Below are positions 1-7,485 of a stretch of 56,794 nucleotides of DNA, piece after piece. The notes below the pieces were generated by a model. The model was not told the origin of the DNA, did no database searches, and saw only the letters and a list, made by a program, of their open reading frames with translations. Source of the stretch: an uncultured Prevotellaceae bacterium. Its GTDB lineage: Bacteria; Bacteroidota; Bacteroidia; Bacteroidales; Bacteroidaceae. The first letter of the stretch is position 1; each line of letters opens with the position of its first letter. A program made the position numbers and the translations under genes. The stretch spans positions 1 through 56,794 of the forward strand of contig ONLY01000017.1 of NCBI GenBank assembly GCA_900318775.1, read 5' to 3'.

Positions 1-121
1 ACATTTCTGTTGTGCAAGAAATATGTACAATAAAATGAATTTTGTCGCTTTGCAAGCAAAATCCCACTAAACCCTATAGGTTGCGGATTTGAGGTTCTCT
101 AATTCTTGACCTTATGTTAGC
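1..121. other. Left-edge intergenic stretch, no gene seen
   Basis: No open reading frame with a plausible start, promoter or stable hairpin is visible here. Together with the two repeats that follow it makes a gene-free 327 bases at the left edge of the window. Confidence 0.5.
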
Positions 122-178
122 CTATTTCTGGGCTTTGCCCTTAGATTTTTATTTTATTTGATTGATTTCTAGCGAAGC
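122..178 (+). repeat. Dispersed hairpin element, copy 1
   Basis: This stretch has a short hairpin (TCTGGGCTTTGCCC, then TTAGA) followed by an AT-rich spacer and TTTCTAGCGAAGC. A second copy in the same orientation lies at 56584-56640, with TATTTCTGGGCT, TGCCC, AGATT, TTTGATTTCT and GCGAAGC all conserved. Both copies sit next to a heptad array. Function unknown. Confidence 0.6.
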
Positions 179-210
179 TATCCCTCCCCTCAAAGGCCGC
201 GCAAGGCCAA

Positions 211-322
211 TTGTCAACTGTCAAAAGTCTAAGGTCTAATGCCAAATGTCAACTGTCAACTATCAACTGTCAATTGTCAACTGTCAACTATCAACTGTCA
301 ATTGTCAACTGTCAACTATCAA
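211..322. repeat. Heptanucleotide array (TTGTCAA / CTGTCAA / CTATCAA)
   Basis: Sixteen consecutive 7-base units of the pattern NNRTCAA or close to it, in strict phase, ending six bases before the stop codon of the neighbouring hydrolase gene. Units 3 and 4 (AAGTCTA, AGGTCTA) are diverged but keep the 7-base spacing. It is too short in period to be a CRISPR and has no spacers. Confidence 0.85.
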
Positions 323-327
323 CTTGT

Positions 328-1821
328 TTAGGGCTGTTTCACCTTGACGGGTTTGGACTCGTTGTGAAGGCGGTCCAGGGCGGTGATGACATAGAGGGTG
401 CCATGGGGTGCGCTGGGAACGGTAAGGGTGTGGGCACTGGTGACAGTGAGGATATGGTCTGCCTTGTCGAGGTTTGGTTTTTCTCCTTTGGCAAACTGAT
501 AGACCACGAACTGGCGGGCACGGTCCATCTCGGTCTTGGCTTTGGGGGCATCCCACGTCAGGATGGTCTCGTCCATCGCATGGGGCTTTGCCTTCACATG
601 GGCGGGTTTGCCGGGCGCCTTCTTGTCAATGAAGGGCATGAGGGGCTGCAAGGCAGGGGTGGCATGGTACATGCGTTCCAGGACGGTGCGGTAATTGCCG
701 GGATTGTTGACACAGGCGGCTGCATACCACTGGCAAGAGCCCTGCACATGGGGCATGGAGCGTTGCAGGTCATACTTGGCAAACATCTGATGCTGGTTGG
801 GATTATTGGGGTCCACACCCTTGACGGTGCGTTCCACATCCTGCCCGATGAAGAGGGGGCGTCCATTGCAGTAGTCGTTCCACCAATGCACGAGCACGTC
901 GTAGTCTGCCGCCTTGGTGCCTATGTTCCAATAGATTTGGGGTATGTTGTAATCGACCCATCCCTCCTTCACCCACAGAAGGATGTCGGCATACAAGTCA
1001 TCGTAGTTCTGTGTTCCGGAGGTCGCACTACCCTCTTTGCAGTTCTCGCCCGTAGGACTGTTGCGGTAGATACCGAAAGGAGAGACACCAAACTTCACCC
1101 AGGGCTTGACGGAGCGCACCAAATGATGGAGGTCACGAATGAGCAGGTTGACGTTGTCGCGGCGCCAGTCCTCGATGGAGGTAAATCCACGTGGGTCAGC
1201 CTCATAATATGCCTGGTCGGGCATGGGGAGACCTGCGACGGGATAAGGATAGAAATAGTCATCCATATGAATGCCATCCACATCGTAGTGCTCGAGGATG
1301 TCCTCTACCACCATGCAGGTGTAGGTGCGGTTCTCTGGGATGGCAGGATTGAAGATATACAGTCCGTCGTACTCGAACACACGTTCTGGGTGACGTGTGG
1401 CGGGGTGATTGGAAGCTAGTTCTTGGGTGAACTTGGTCTTGGCACGATAGGGGTTAATCCACGCATGGCACTCCATCTCGCGCTGGTGGCACTGCTCCAC
1501 CATCCATGCCAAGGGGTCCCACCCGTCAGCAGGAGCCATGCCTTGTGTGCCGGTGAGGTAGCGTGACCAGGGTTCGTAGCTGGAGCGATAGAGTGCATCG
1601 CCTTCCGCACGTACCTGAAAGAGGATGGCGTTGATGCCGCACTGCTGGAGGGAGTCCAGTTGGCTGGAGAGCATCTGACGGATCTGTGCAGGGGACTTGC
1701 CCAGATATTGCCCGTTGACACACTGAATCCATGCGCCACGAAACTCGCGCTTGGGGTTGGTGGCGGCGTAAGCAAGAGTCATCGTAAGACTCAAAAGGAT
1801 AAGTAGTAGATTTTTTTTCAT
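328..1821 (-). CDS. Glycosyl hydrolase-like 10 family exported protein
   Basis: A 497-residue exported protein of the GHL10 (YngK-like, former DUF187) family, a TIM-barrel hydrolase group thought to act on cell-wall or other glycans. A signal peptide (MKKNLLLILLSLTMTLAYA) is followed by the family start REFRGAWIQ (about 26-34), HAWINPYRAK (119-128) and the active-site-like stretch DGIHMDDYFYPYP (182-194). The last 90 or so residues read as a fibronectin-type domain (ILTWDAPK, then ITALDRLHNES). The start at 1821 is the only one that preserves the signal peptide. It stands alone, with a heptad array just after its stop codon and another 23 bases before its start. The substrate cannot be told from sequence. 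Confidence 0.9.
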   Translation of the reverse strand: MKKNLLLILLSLTMTLAYAATNPKREFRGAWIQCVNGQYLGKSPAQIRQMLSSQLDSLQQCGINAILFQVRAEGDALYRSSYEPWSRYLTGTQGMAPADGWDPLAWMVEQCHQREMECHAWINPYRAKTKFTQELASNHPATRHPERVFEYDGLYIFNPAIPENRTYTCMVVEDILEHYDVDGIHMDDYFYPYPVAGLPMPDQAYYEADPRGFTSIEDWRRDNVNLLIRDLHHLVRSVKPWVKFGVSPFGIYRNSPTGENCKEGSATSGTQNYDDLYADILLWVKEGWVDYNIPQIYWNIGTKAADYDVLVHWWNDYCNGRPLFIGQDVERTVKGVDPNNPNQHQMFAKYDLQRSMPHVQGSCQWYAAACVNNPGNYRTVLERMYHATPALQPLMPFIDKKAPGKPAHVKAKPHAMDETILTWDAPKAKTEMDRARQFVVYQFAKGEKPNLDKADHILTVTSAHTLTVPSAPHGTLYVITALDRLHNESKPVKVKQP

Positions 1822-1843
1822 ATGCTTTGATAGTTGAGAGGGC

Positions 1844-1927
1844 TAATGTCTAATGTCAAAAGTCAAATGTCAAATGTCTAATGTCAAATGTCTAATGTCA
1901 AAAGTCAAATGTTAAAAGTCAAATGTC
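1844..1927. repeat. Heptanucleotide array (TAATGTC / AAATGTC / AAAAGTC)
   Basis: Twelve exact 7-base units of the form NAANGTC, immediately upstream of the start codon of the GHL10 gene. The consensus differs from the array at 211-322 but the period is the same. It lies where the 5' untranslated region or promoter of the hydrolase gene would be. Confidence 0.85.
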
Positions 1928-1965
1928 TGAAGCCTTTCTTGTCATACTCGGTCTGCAGCTCAATA

Positions 1966-2132
1966 GTGAAAGGTTCAACATAAATTTTAATGATTAATTA
2001 TATGGAGTGATTAGATGATAATTATATGTTTAGTCAACATTAATTACCATTAATTGGAACATTAATTTTTCGTTAATTAAATTATTCGGTGCCATCCGTG
2101 TCGAGCAGATAAACATAAGCTTGTATACTGCA
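1966..2132 (-). pseudogene. Two decayed GxxExxY units
   Basis: Bases 1966-2032 are identical to 2647-2713, that is, the first five or six codons of the intact GxxExxY gene plus its upstream AT-rich region. Bases 2023-2118 are repeated almost exactly at 2133-2228 and include the last dozen codons of the same gene. Between them, 2119-2132 (GCTTGTATACTGCA) matches the NTVYK codons near the gene start (around 2623-2637). So one remnant keeps only a 5' end, and a second keeps both ends but has lost the middle of the gene. This implies tandem reiteration and decay of the unit. Confidence 0.75.
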
Positions 2133-2191
2133 TATATGTTTAGTCAACATTAATTACCATTAATTGGAACATTAATTTTTCGTTAATTAAA

Positions 2192-2662
2192 TTATTCGGT
2201 GCCATCCGTGTCGAGCAGATAAACATAATCAGCGTCAGATATAGGCTCCATGTAGCGGTCTACGATGAAACATTCATTGGTTTCTGCATCATAAGCCCAT
2301 CGCTCACCTATCAAGCTCGCCTCACCGAAGTTTATCAGCAATCCCAAGGGCTTGTGGGTCAACCGCAGATAGTTACATAGCTGGGCACGGTGAACCGAAG
2401 ACAAATTGACCACAGATTTGAGTTCAACAATGATATCACCCACGACAATATCCATCCTGTATTTCTTATCAAGAAGCCGCTGTTTGTAGTAGACCTCTAT
2501 CTCCTTCTCGCGCTGGTTATCAATACCCCGGTCTAATAGTTCAAGGTGCAGAGCCTCCTGATATACAGCCTCCAAAAGTCCCCAGCTCAGCTCTTCATGC
2601 ACCGTCATAGCAGCACCAATAATCTTGTATACTGTATTAGCGTATTGTGAAAGGTTCAACAT
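2192..2662 (-). CDS. GxxExxY family protein (PDDEXK-like)
   Basis: A 156-residue member of the GxxExxY family (PF13366), proposed to have a PD-(D/E)XK nuclease-like fold but without an established role. The name-giving motif is GLLEAVY at residues 28-34. A possible metal site follows as D71 (YRMD) with E80-x-K82 (VELKS). Full family length (about 120-160 residues), so it appears intact. Its 5' flank and its 3' end are both part of a reiterated repeat, which suggests it moves or amplifies as a unit, although no transposase is present. The start at 2662 (MLNLSQYANT) lies inside the repeated segment. Confidence 0.88.
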   Translation of the reverse strand: MLNLSQYANTVYKIIGAAMTVHEELSWGLLEAVYQEALHLELLDRGIDNQREKEIEVYYKQRLLDKKYRMDIVVGDIIVELKSVVNLSSVHRAQLCNYLRLTHKPLGLLINFGEASLIGERWAYDAETNECFIVDRYMEPISDADYVYLLDTDGTE

Positions 2663-2676
2663 AAATTTTAATGATT

Positions 2677-2815
2677 AATTATATGGAGTGATTAGATGAT
2701 AATTATATGTTTATTCAACATTAATTTGCCGTTAATTGGAACATTCAATTATATGGAGTGATTAGATGATAATTATATGTTTATTCAACATTAATTTGCC
2801 GTTAATTGGAACATT
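2677..2815. repeat. Tandem 69-base duplication upstream of the GxxExxY gene
   Basis: Bases 2677-2745 and 2747-2815 are the same 69-base sequence, running from AATTATATGGAGTG to TTGGAACATT. A third, slightly diverged version is at 1996-2065. The unit is very AT-rich and contains TTAATTTGCCGTTAATTGG-type imperfect palindromes. It sits directly upstream of the GxxExxY start codon and so may hold its promoter. Confidence 0.85.
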
Positions 2816-2871
2816 AATTTTTCGTTAATTATATTTTTCCAGAGGTTCGAGCCTGGTGGTGGGGACGAAGG
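2782..2871 (+). repeat. Repeat end shared, inverted, with the right window edge
   Basis: These 90 bases recur as the reverse complement at 56706-56794 with only a few substitutions and one single-base indel. The segment runs from the AT-rich GxxExxY upstream region through CCAGAGGTTCGAGCC and TGGTGGTGGGGACGAAGG, so it probably marks the outer edge of the GxxExxY element. The far copy is cut off by the end of the window. Confidence 0.85.
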
Positions 2872-2930
2872 TGACAGGTGAGAGGTGATAATCTTAGTTA
2901 ATTGTCAATTAGCTTCGCTGAGGTTTGGGC

Positions 2931-2971
2931 GCGACTCGGCATAGTTCAAGTGCACTTGACTCTGCTCTCGC
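2931..2971. repeat. Imperfect palindrome, REP-like
   Basis: A 41-base imperfect palindrome: GCGA and TCGC at the ends, GCA with TGC, and a perfect 14-base core TCAAGTGCACTTGA at 2945-2958. It lies between the GxxExxY element and a heptad array, with no gene. It could fold as a transcript end hairpin for the leftward phospholipase gene, but there is no T-run. Confidence 0.5.
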
Positions 2972-2982
2972 TGCTACAAACG

Positions 2983-3066
2983 TTGTCAATTATCAATTGT
3001 CAGCTGTCAACTATCAACTGTCAACTATCAACTGTCAACTGTCAACTGTCAACTATCAATTAGCAG
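2983..3066. repeat. Heptanucleotide array (CTGTCAA / CTATCAA)
   Basis: Twelve 7-base units in phase (TTGTCAA, TTATCAA, TTGTCAG, CTGTCAA, CTATCAA and so on), ending nine bases beyond the stop codon of the phospholipase D-like gene. Same consensus and same position relative to a gene's 3' end as the array at 211-322. Confidence 0.85.
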
Positions 3067-3074
3067 GAGGGTCT

Positions 3075-4301
3075 TTACAGCCAGGGGGTGAGGAGGTTAC
3101 CGAACCAGCCTTGGAACTTCTTGCCGGCGGAACGGGTGCCCCAATAGCCTTTCTCCATGCGTGTGGAGGACTTCAGTTGCTCGTTGAACAGGTCTGTCAG
3201 CTCTTTGGTGGTCTTCTGACTGAAGATGACGGTGTTGACCTCGTAGTCGCAACGCAAGGAACGGGCATCCATGTTGCTGGAACCGACCGTGCAGTAGCGG
3301 TCATCCACCATCATGATTTTGGTGTGGTGGAACCCTCCGTGAAAGAGATAGACCTTGGCACCACGCTTGGCCAGATTGTTGCCCACATAGTGGGAGGCTT
3401 CTGGCGTGAGCGGTATGTCACTCTTGGCAGAGAGGAGTATCTGCACATCCACTCCCCTATCGATGGCACGCTTCAGAGCCTTGCGCACCCGATGGGTAGG
3501 CACGAAATAGGGATTGATGAGCAGTACCTTATGCTGTGCCGTATTGAGCATCTCCGCGAAGAGGTCGCGGATGGCATCCGGGGTGATCCTTGTATGACGG
3601 TCAATGACAGCGAGGCGCTGATTCTCCGGCTGAGGCTGTCCCAAGGGGAAGTATTTGGCATCCGGGAGGAACTCGCCTGTGGCCTTGTACCACATGTGAC
3701 GGAATATCTGATGCAGTTCATTCACCACCGGACCTTCGATGTGCATGTGCATGTCGTGCCAGTCACCAATCTCCGGGATGCCCTCAATATAGTAATCCGC
3801 CACATTCATGCCTCCGGTGTAGGCAATGCGCCCGTCAATCACCACAATCTTGCGGTGATCGCGCGGAATGATATGATTGACCCACGGAAACCGGATGGGG
3901 TCAAACTTCACCAGCTTGATACCCAGCGCATTGATAGAATCGTGCATGTGCGTCTTGATAGGCTGATTATTAGAAGCATTGCCAAAGGCATCATACAACG
4001 CCCGCACTTCCACACCCTCAGCCACTTTCTGTGCCAGAAGATGAAAGAGGAGTCCAGCAATGGAGTCATTGCGGAAGTTGAAATACTCAAGATGGATGAA
4101 CGACTTGGCATTGCGGACCGCATCAAAGAGGTCCTCAAACTTGTCGTGCCCCGTCGTAAGCAGATGGACAGAATTGCCATCATAGATATTCACACCCCTC
4201 GCTCGCAGATGTGCCGCCATCAGGGAGTCGGAAGTCTGTGCACGCAAGGAGCAGGCACACATCAGCAGCAGGAGAGGCAGCAATAGAGATTTCTTGATCA
4301 T
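3075..4301 (-). CDS. Phospholipase D-like / cardiolipin synthase-like protein
   Basis: A 408-residue exported protein with two phospholipase D (HKD) motifs: H149-x-K151 with D156 (HRKIVVIDGRIAYTGG), and H326-x-K328 with D333 (HTKIMMVDDRYCTVGSSN). Both are complete, so the enzyme should be active on phosphodiesters; cardiolipin synthesis is the closest family role. A hydrophobic N-terminus with LLLMCAC gives a lipoprotein-type or ordinary signal peptide, unlike the membrane-spanning classical Cls. I chose the start at 4301 rather than the longer 4421 frame because only it exposes the signal peptide, and it lies four bases past the stop of the SGNH gene. It is the last gene of the leftward run from rpoD. 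Confidence 0.88.
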   Translation of the reverse strand: MIKKSLLLPLLLLMCACSLRAQTSDSLMAAHLRARGVNIYDGNSVHLLTTGHDKFEDLFDAVRNAKSFIHLEYFNFRNDSIAGLLFHLLAQKVAEGVEVRALYDAFGNASNNQPIKTHMHDSINALGIKLVKFDPIRFPWVNHIIPRDHRKIVVIDGRIAYTGGMNVADYYIEGIPEIGDWHDMHMHIEGPVVNELHQIFRHMWYKATGEFLPDAKYFPLGQPQPENQRLAVIDRHTRITPDAIRDLFAEMLNTAQHKVLLINPYFVPTHRVRKALKRAIDRGVDVQILLSAKSDIPLTPEASHYVGNNLAKRGAKVYLFHGGFHHTKIMMVDDRYCTVGSSNMDARSLRCDYEVNTVIFSQKTTKELTDLFNEQLKSSTRMEKGYWGTRSAGKKFQGWFGNLLTPWL

Positions 4302-4305
4302 CAGT

Positions 4306-5073
4306 TTATTTTTTCTTCTTTGAGGATTTGGCCTGTTTGATGGGCTCAACCATCTTTGTGACAGCAGTCTGCAGTTTCTGGACATTCCCTGGACGCACAA
4401 AGGCATCCACCTGTTCCGCAATAGCTTTCATGCCCGCCACAGAGGGGTGTCCCTGCTTCTTCTCAATGTCATGCAGCACGATGACAGGCACCTTGTAGTG
4501 GTCGCAGATGGTGAAGACAGAAGCGTTGATAGCATCAGACAGTTCGCTGTTGAGAATAAAGTATATTTCCACGCCCAAGTAGCGCTTTGTCATATAATCC
4601 AGCATCTTCGCCAATGAGGGACGGAAAGACTTGAGGTCCTCCTTGGTCCATCCGCTATACTTATATTGGCCCACAGGCGATGGCACCCACGAGTCGTTCG
4701 TCGCGCCAAAAATGAAGATGATATCAGGATTGCCCAGATTCGTGGCACGAGTAACAAACGAGCGATCAGTATAGTCAGCTCCGCCATAGCCCGACGAGGA
4801 AATCGTAGAACCGCTGTATGAGTTGTTCATACACAATTTCCAGCCATTCTTCTTCAGAAGCTGGTGCCACCATGTCTGTTCCACCGCGATGACATCATTG
4901 TCCCGTTGCTTCCGGTCGAGAAAATACCACGAGAGGTTATGTTCGGGGGTAAGAAAGCCCTCGAACGTAGAGTAGCTATCGCCAAAGATAGTGACAGATT
5001 TCGATGCTTTCTGAGCGAAAGAAACGCCAAAAGCAAAGATAGAGACGAGAATTGCTAAATAAATCTTTTTCAT
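4306..5073 (-). CDS. Exported SGNH/GDSL hydrolase
   Basis: A 255-residue secreted hydrolase of the SGNH superfamily (esterase, lipase or acetylhydrolase). After the signal peptide MKKIYLAILVSIFAFGVSFA come block I with the nucleophile serine (FGDSYS, 30-35), the block III GATND, and the block V catalytic pair in GHPSVAG near the C-terminus. The protein ends in a basic tail (SSKKKK). The start at 5073 was preferred to 5088 because the longer form overlaps the ung stop codon and would bury the signal peptide. It is flanked by ung upstream and the phospholipase D-like gene downstream with 4-base spacings. Substrate unknown. Confidence 0.87.
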   Translation of the reverse strand: MKKIYLAILVSIFAFGVSFAQKASKSVTIFGDSYSTFEGFLTPEHNLSWYFLDRKQRDNDVIAVEQTWWHQLLKKNGWKLCMNNSYSGSTISSSGYGGADYTDRSFVTRATNLGNPDIIFIFGATNDSWVPSPVGQYKYSGWTKEDLKSFRPSLAKMLDYMTKRYLGVEIYFILNSELSDAINASVFTICDHYKVPVIVLHDIEKKQGHPSVAGMKAIAEQVDAFVRPGNVQKLQTAVTKMVEPIKQAKSSKKKK

Positions 5074-5077
5074 ACGG

Positions 5078-5743
5078 TTACCAATCAATAGGTTTTATGT
5101 TATGCTGTTGCAGATACTGGTTGCAAAGACTGAAGTGGTGATTGCCAAAGAACCCCCGATAAGCAGAGAGCGGTGAGGGGTGTGCAGACCGCAGCACACA
5201 ATGCTTTGTACTGTCAATGAGCGCCGCCTTGCTCTGTGCATAACTGCCCCACAAGATGAACACCACGTGCTCGCACTCAGCGCTCACCAAGCGGATTACC
5301 GCATCCGTGAAGCGCTCCCACCCATGCTTCTGATGGCTGGCAGCAGCATGCGCACGCACCGTCAGCGTGGCGTTGAGCAGCAGCACTCCCTGTTCCGCCC
5401 AGCGAGTCAGATTGCCAGAAGCAGGAACCGGTGTGCCCAAATCCGTCTGTATCTCCTGAAAGATGTTACGGAGAGAGGGAGGGAATGGCACTCCATCGTT
5501 GACAGAGAAGCAAAGTCCATGCGCCTGTCCGGGTTCATGGTAAGGGTCCTGCCCGATGAGCACCACCTTCACCTGAGGCAGCGGGCACAGATTAAACGCA
5601 TTGAAAATCAAGTTCCCAGGAGGATAGCATGTACCCTGCGCATACTCCCGTCTGACGAACTCAATCAGTTCCTCAAAATAAGGCTCGTCAAACTCCTGCT
5701 GGAGCTTCTCCTGCCACGAGGTCTCTATCTGTACTTTTGCCAT
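5078..5743 (-). CDS. ung: Uracil-DNA glycosylase
   Basis: Family 1 uracil-DNA glycosylase, 221 residues, the usual length. It removes uracil from DNA as the first step of base excision repair in the cytoplasm. Motif 1 with the water-activating aspartate is GQDPYH (64-69), and the DNA-intercalating motif 2 is [10 protein letters not shown] (188-197) with its histidine. The uracil-binding asparagine lies in LLLNATLTV (about 121-129). It starts 12 bases after the PqqD-like gene and ends four bases before the SGNH hydrolase start, so it is probably co-transcribed with both even though the functions differ. Confidence 0.98.
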   Translation of the reverse strand: MAKVQIETSWQEKLQQEFDEPYFEELIEFVRREYAQGTCYPPGNLIFNAFNLCPLPQVKVVLIGQDPYHEPGQAHGLCFSVNDGVPFPPSLRNIFQEIQTDLGTPVPASGNLTRWAEQGVLLLNATLTVRAHAAASHQKHGWERFTDAVIRLVSAECEHVVFILWGSYAQSKAALIDSTKHCVLRSAHPSPLSAYRGFFGNHHFSLCNQYLQQHNIKPIDW

Positions 5744-5755
5744 GGCTTATCCTCC

Positions 5756-6022
5756 TTACTCCACGATACCCACTTGTCGCCACGAAGCCAACAGCCCCCT
5801 CACATCCGTCAAGGCCTGCTCCTCCCCCACCTCATATTCACCACACAGTGCCTGCACAAGGTCTTCCTCCTGGAAATCCTTGTCAGCCACCTGTCTCCAC
5901 AAGAAAGCAGCAGACTCATTCAGGGTAATCAACTTCGTGAAATCCACATTCTCGGCACCGTAGGCAACGATGATGTGCTCTCCACAAATGTCTCGCAATT
6001 CAAAACCGCTCTTCATTCGCAT
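5756..6022 (-). CDS. PqqD family small protein
   Basis: An 88-residue PqqD-like protein (PF05402). In peptide-modification systems, PqqD-type domains bind the leader of a precursor peptide and hand it to a modifying enzyme. Visible family features are ITLNESAAFLWRQ (about 36-48, the usual LN..A..iW segment) and VRGLLASWRQVGIVE at the end. An alternative start is two codons in (6016). It follows a signal-peptidase-like gene and an HprK-like kinase gene, a combination often seen near RiPP genes, but I found no radical SAM enzyme, ABC exporter or precursor peptide beside it. Its real partner is therefore unknown. Confidence 0.82.
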   Translation of the reverse strand: MRMKSGFELRDICGEHIIVAYGAENVDFTKLITLNESAAFLWRQVADKDFQEEDLVQALCGEYEVGEEQALTDVRGLLASWRQVGIVE

Positions 6023-6105
6023 TGTTTCAGTTATTTAGGCTTCCCCATTCCCTATTGAGGAGAATGTCAGAAGCATGAATATAAATCCTATTCAAACCTT
6101 CCTAT

Positions 6106-6579
6106 TCAACGCCTCAGGCTCCACCTCTCCACTTTCAGCCATAGATGGCGGTAAACAGCCAGCAAATAGCGTCGTATGGGCAACAAGCCGCACCACACGG
6201 TGGAGTACCACCTCCAGCAACGAGAAGAAGCCAAATCATACAATTTGCCCTTCCGTTCAATCTGCACCACCTTCGCCAGCACATCCGTCCGCTTCACGAT
6301 TTCCACGCCACGCACATTGCCATCTCCACGCAGCGTGACCACCTCACCTTCCATCCGCACGATGCGATGACAGACATAACTGCCTTCAGCATATTCTGCC
6401 AGCACCACATCCCCCACCGCAAAGGCTCCAGGAACATCAAATACCAGCATATCCCTGCCATCCTCCACAAAGGGGCGCATGCTGTAGCCCTTAGCCACAA
6501 TCTTCACGCGATGCCCCTCACGAACCAAGCGCACCACCTCAGGGAGAAAGACCCGATTATCCTTCGTCAACGTCTCCAT
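6106..6579 (-). CDS. S24/S26 family peptidase, Ser-His type
   Basis: A 157-residue protein with the S24/S26 peptidase core: catalytic Ser33 in KGYSMRPFVEDGRD (30-43), and YVCHRIVR (68-75) with His71 where LexA-like and bacterial Lep enzymes have lysine, followed by RGDGN (84-88). Serine with histidine is the arrangement of Sec11-type (ER, archaeal, SipW) signal peptidases. There is no N-terminal membrane anchor; the C-terminus (from about 120) is rich in W, L, Y and R and could touch the membrane. Its start overlaps the end of the HprK-like gene by 13 bases. It probably cleaves or processes something made by this cassette, but the substrate is not visible. Confidence 0.8.
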   Translation of the reverse strand: METLTKDNRVFLPEVVRLVREGHRVKIVAKGYSMRPFVEDGRDMLVFDVPGAFAVGDVVLAEYAEGSYVCHRIVRMEGEVVTLRGDGNVRGVEIVKRTDVLAKVVQIERKGKLYDLASSRCWRWYSTVWCGLLPIRRYLLAVYRHLWLKVERWSLRR

Positions 6580-7469
6580 GGCTCTCCAGTCATCGCTTCG
6601 TAACTCATGCGCACAGCAGCCTCATCAGGCAGATTCTCCAAGAAGAACACAGGCACCAAAGAAAGAATCTTCGCCACCGTGTCGTTCGTTCCCAGATAGT
6701 CACGTCGATCCCACTTCATGACAGAGCACGAAGGCATCAACGATGCGTAAGCCTCCACGGTGCCCAACCGGCATATCTTATTGTAAGGCGCCTGCTTCAG
6801 TTGCAAGAACGCTCCCACAGGCGCTTCCACCTGACGGTAACAAGGTGTCTTTCCGCTCCAAGGAGAACCATAGACACGCACCACGTTGTCACTTCCCACA
6901 CGCACCACAGGATTGTCATCATTCATCAAGTCCGTCCCCTCCACATATTTCAGCCAGTTCTGCGTATGCGTGCTCTTCCCCGTACCGCTCACCCCCAGAC
7001 AGAGGTAGCCCTTCCCGTCCTTTCTCACCACCGACGCATGCATCAAGATAGTCATCTTGTCAGCACCCGCAAAAGCGTACGCCATCATCAGCGCACAATT
7101 CAACATCGTAGCATACCCCTCAGTGCCCCCCAGCAGGTGCACACGAACCTTCGAAAAGTCAGATGAAGCCTCCAGCACACAAGCCGCCTGGTCCTCCAAG
7201 GCATTCATGGCGATGCGATAGGAGCCGTCCTCCCCCTGACACACATGGTAGTGGTAATCCAGTTCGTCGAAGGTAGCAATCTCCCTTCCTGATTCTCCAG
7301 AAGCCTCATCGGTATCCACCCACATTTCAAATAGCAACGGAACAGGCGAGACGGGAGCCTGCTGAAGACGGAAAGGCTCGCTAGAAGAGAGCAATGCCAT
7401 GATATCCACAGCACTCGTACTCTGCACACTATACATATGCTTTCCGACCTCGTAATAGAACCGTTCCAT
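6567..7469 (-). CDS. HPr kinase-like / PEP-carboxykinase-fold ATPase
   Basis: A 300-residue protein with a P-loop GVSGTGKST (159-167) preceded by MHASVV (143-148) and followed by LMNDDNP (181-187) and GSPWSGK (201-207). This order is that of the HPr kinase/phosphorylase C-terminal domain (PEP carboxykinase-like fold). The N-terminal 140 residues are unlike HprK. Homologues with this layout are common beside PqqD-like and lasso-peptide-type genes, where they are presumed to phosphorylate a precursor or partner. It overlaps the peptidase gene downstream and is 16 bases from the clostripain-like gene upstream, so it is within one transcription unit. No HPr is nearby. Confidence 0.75.
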   Translation of the reverse strand: MERFYYEVGKHMYSVQSTSAVDIMALLSSSEPFRLQQAPVSPVPLLFEMWVDTDEASGESGREIATFDELDYHYHVCQGEDGSYRIAMNALEDQAACVLEASSDFSKVRVHLLGGTEGYATMLNCALMMAYAFAGADKMTILMHASVVRKDGKGYLCLGVSGTGKSTHTQNWLKYVEGTDLMNDDNPVVRVGSDNVVRVYGSPWSGKTPCYRQVEAPVGAFLQLKQAPYNKICRLGTVEAYASLMPSCSVMKWDRRDYLGTNDTVAKILSLVPVFFLENLPDEAAVRMSYEAMTGEPWRR

Positions 7470-7485
7470 CCTCGTATTCTCCGTA

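Noticed and set aside
211..1419. A 402-codon rightward reading frame antisense to the GHL10 gene
   Set aside because: It begins in the heptad array, has no family features and mirrors a gene with a signal peptide and conserved motifs on the other strand.
2838..2866. GGTTCGAGCC followed by GGTGGTGGGGA as a tRNA 3' end
   Set aside because: It resembles a T-arm, but no D-arm, anticodon arm or acceptor partner can be found upstream; the segment belongs to the GxxExxY repeat edge.
211..3066. Heptad arrays considered as CRISPR arrays
   Set aside because: The period is 7 bases with no spacers, and no cas gene is present.
2925..4286. A 453-codon rightward frame opposite the phospholipase D-like gene
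   Set aside because: It starts in repeats and has no recognisable protein pattern; the opposite strand carries two intact HKD motifs.
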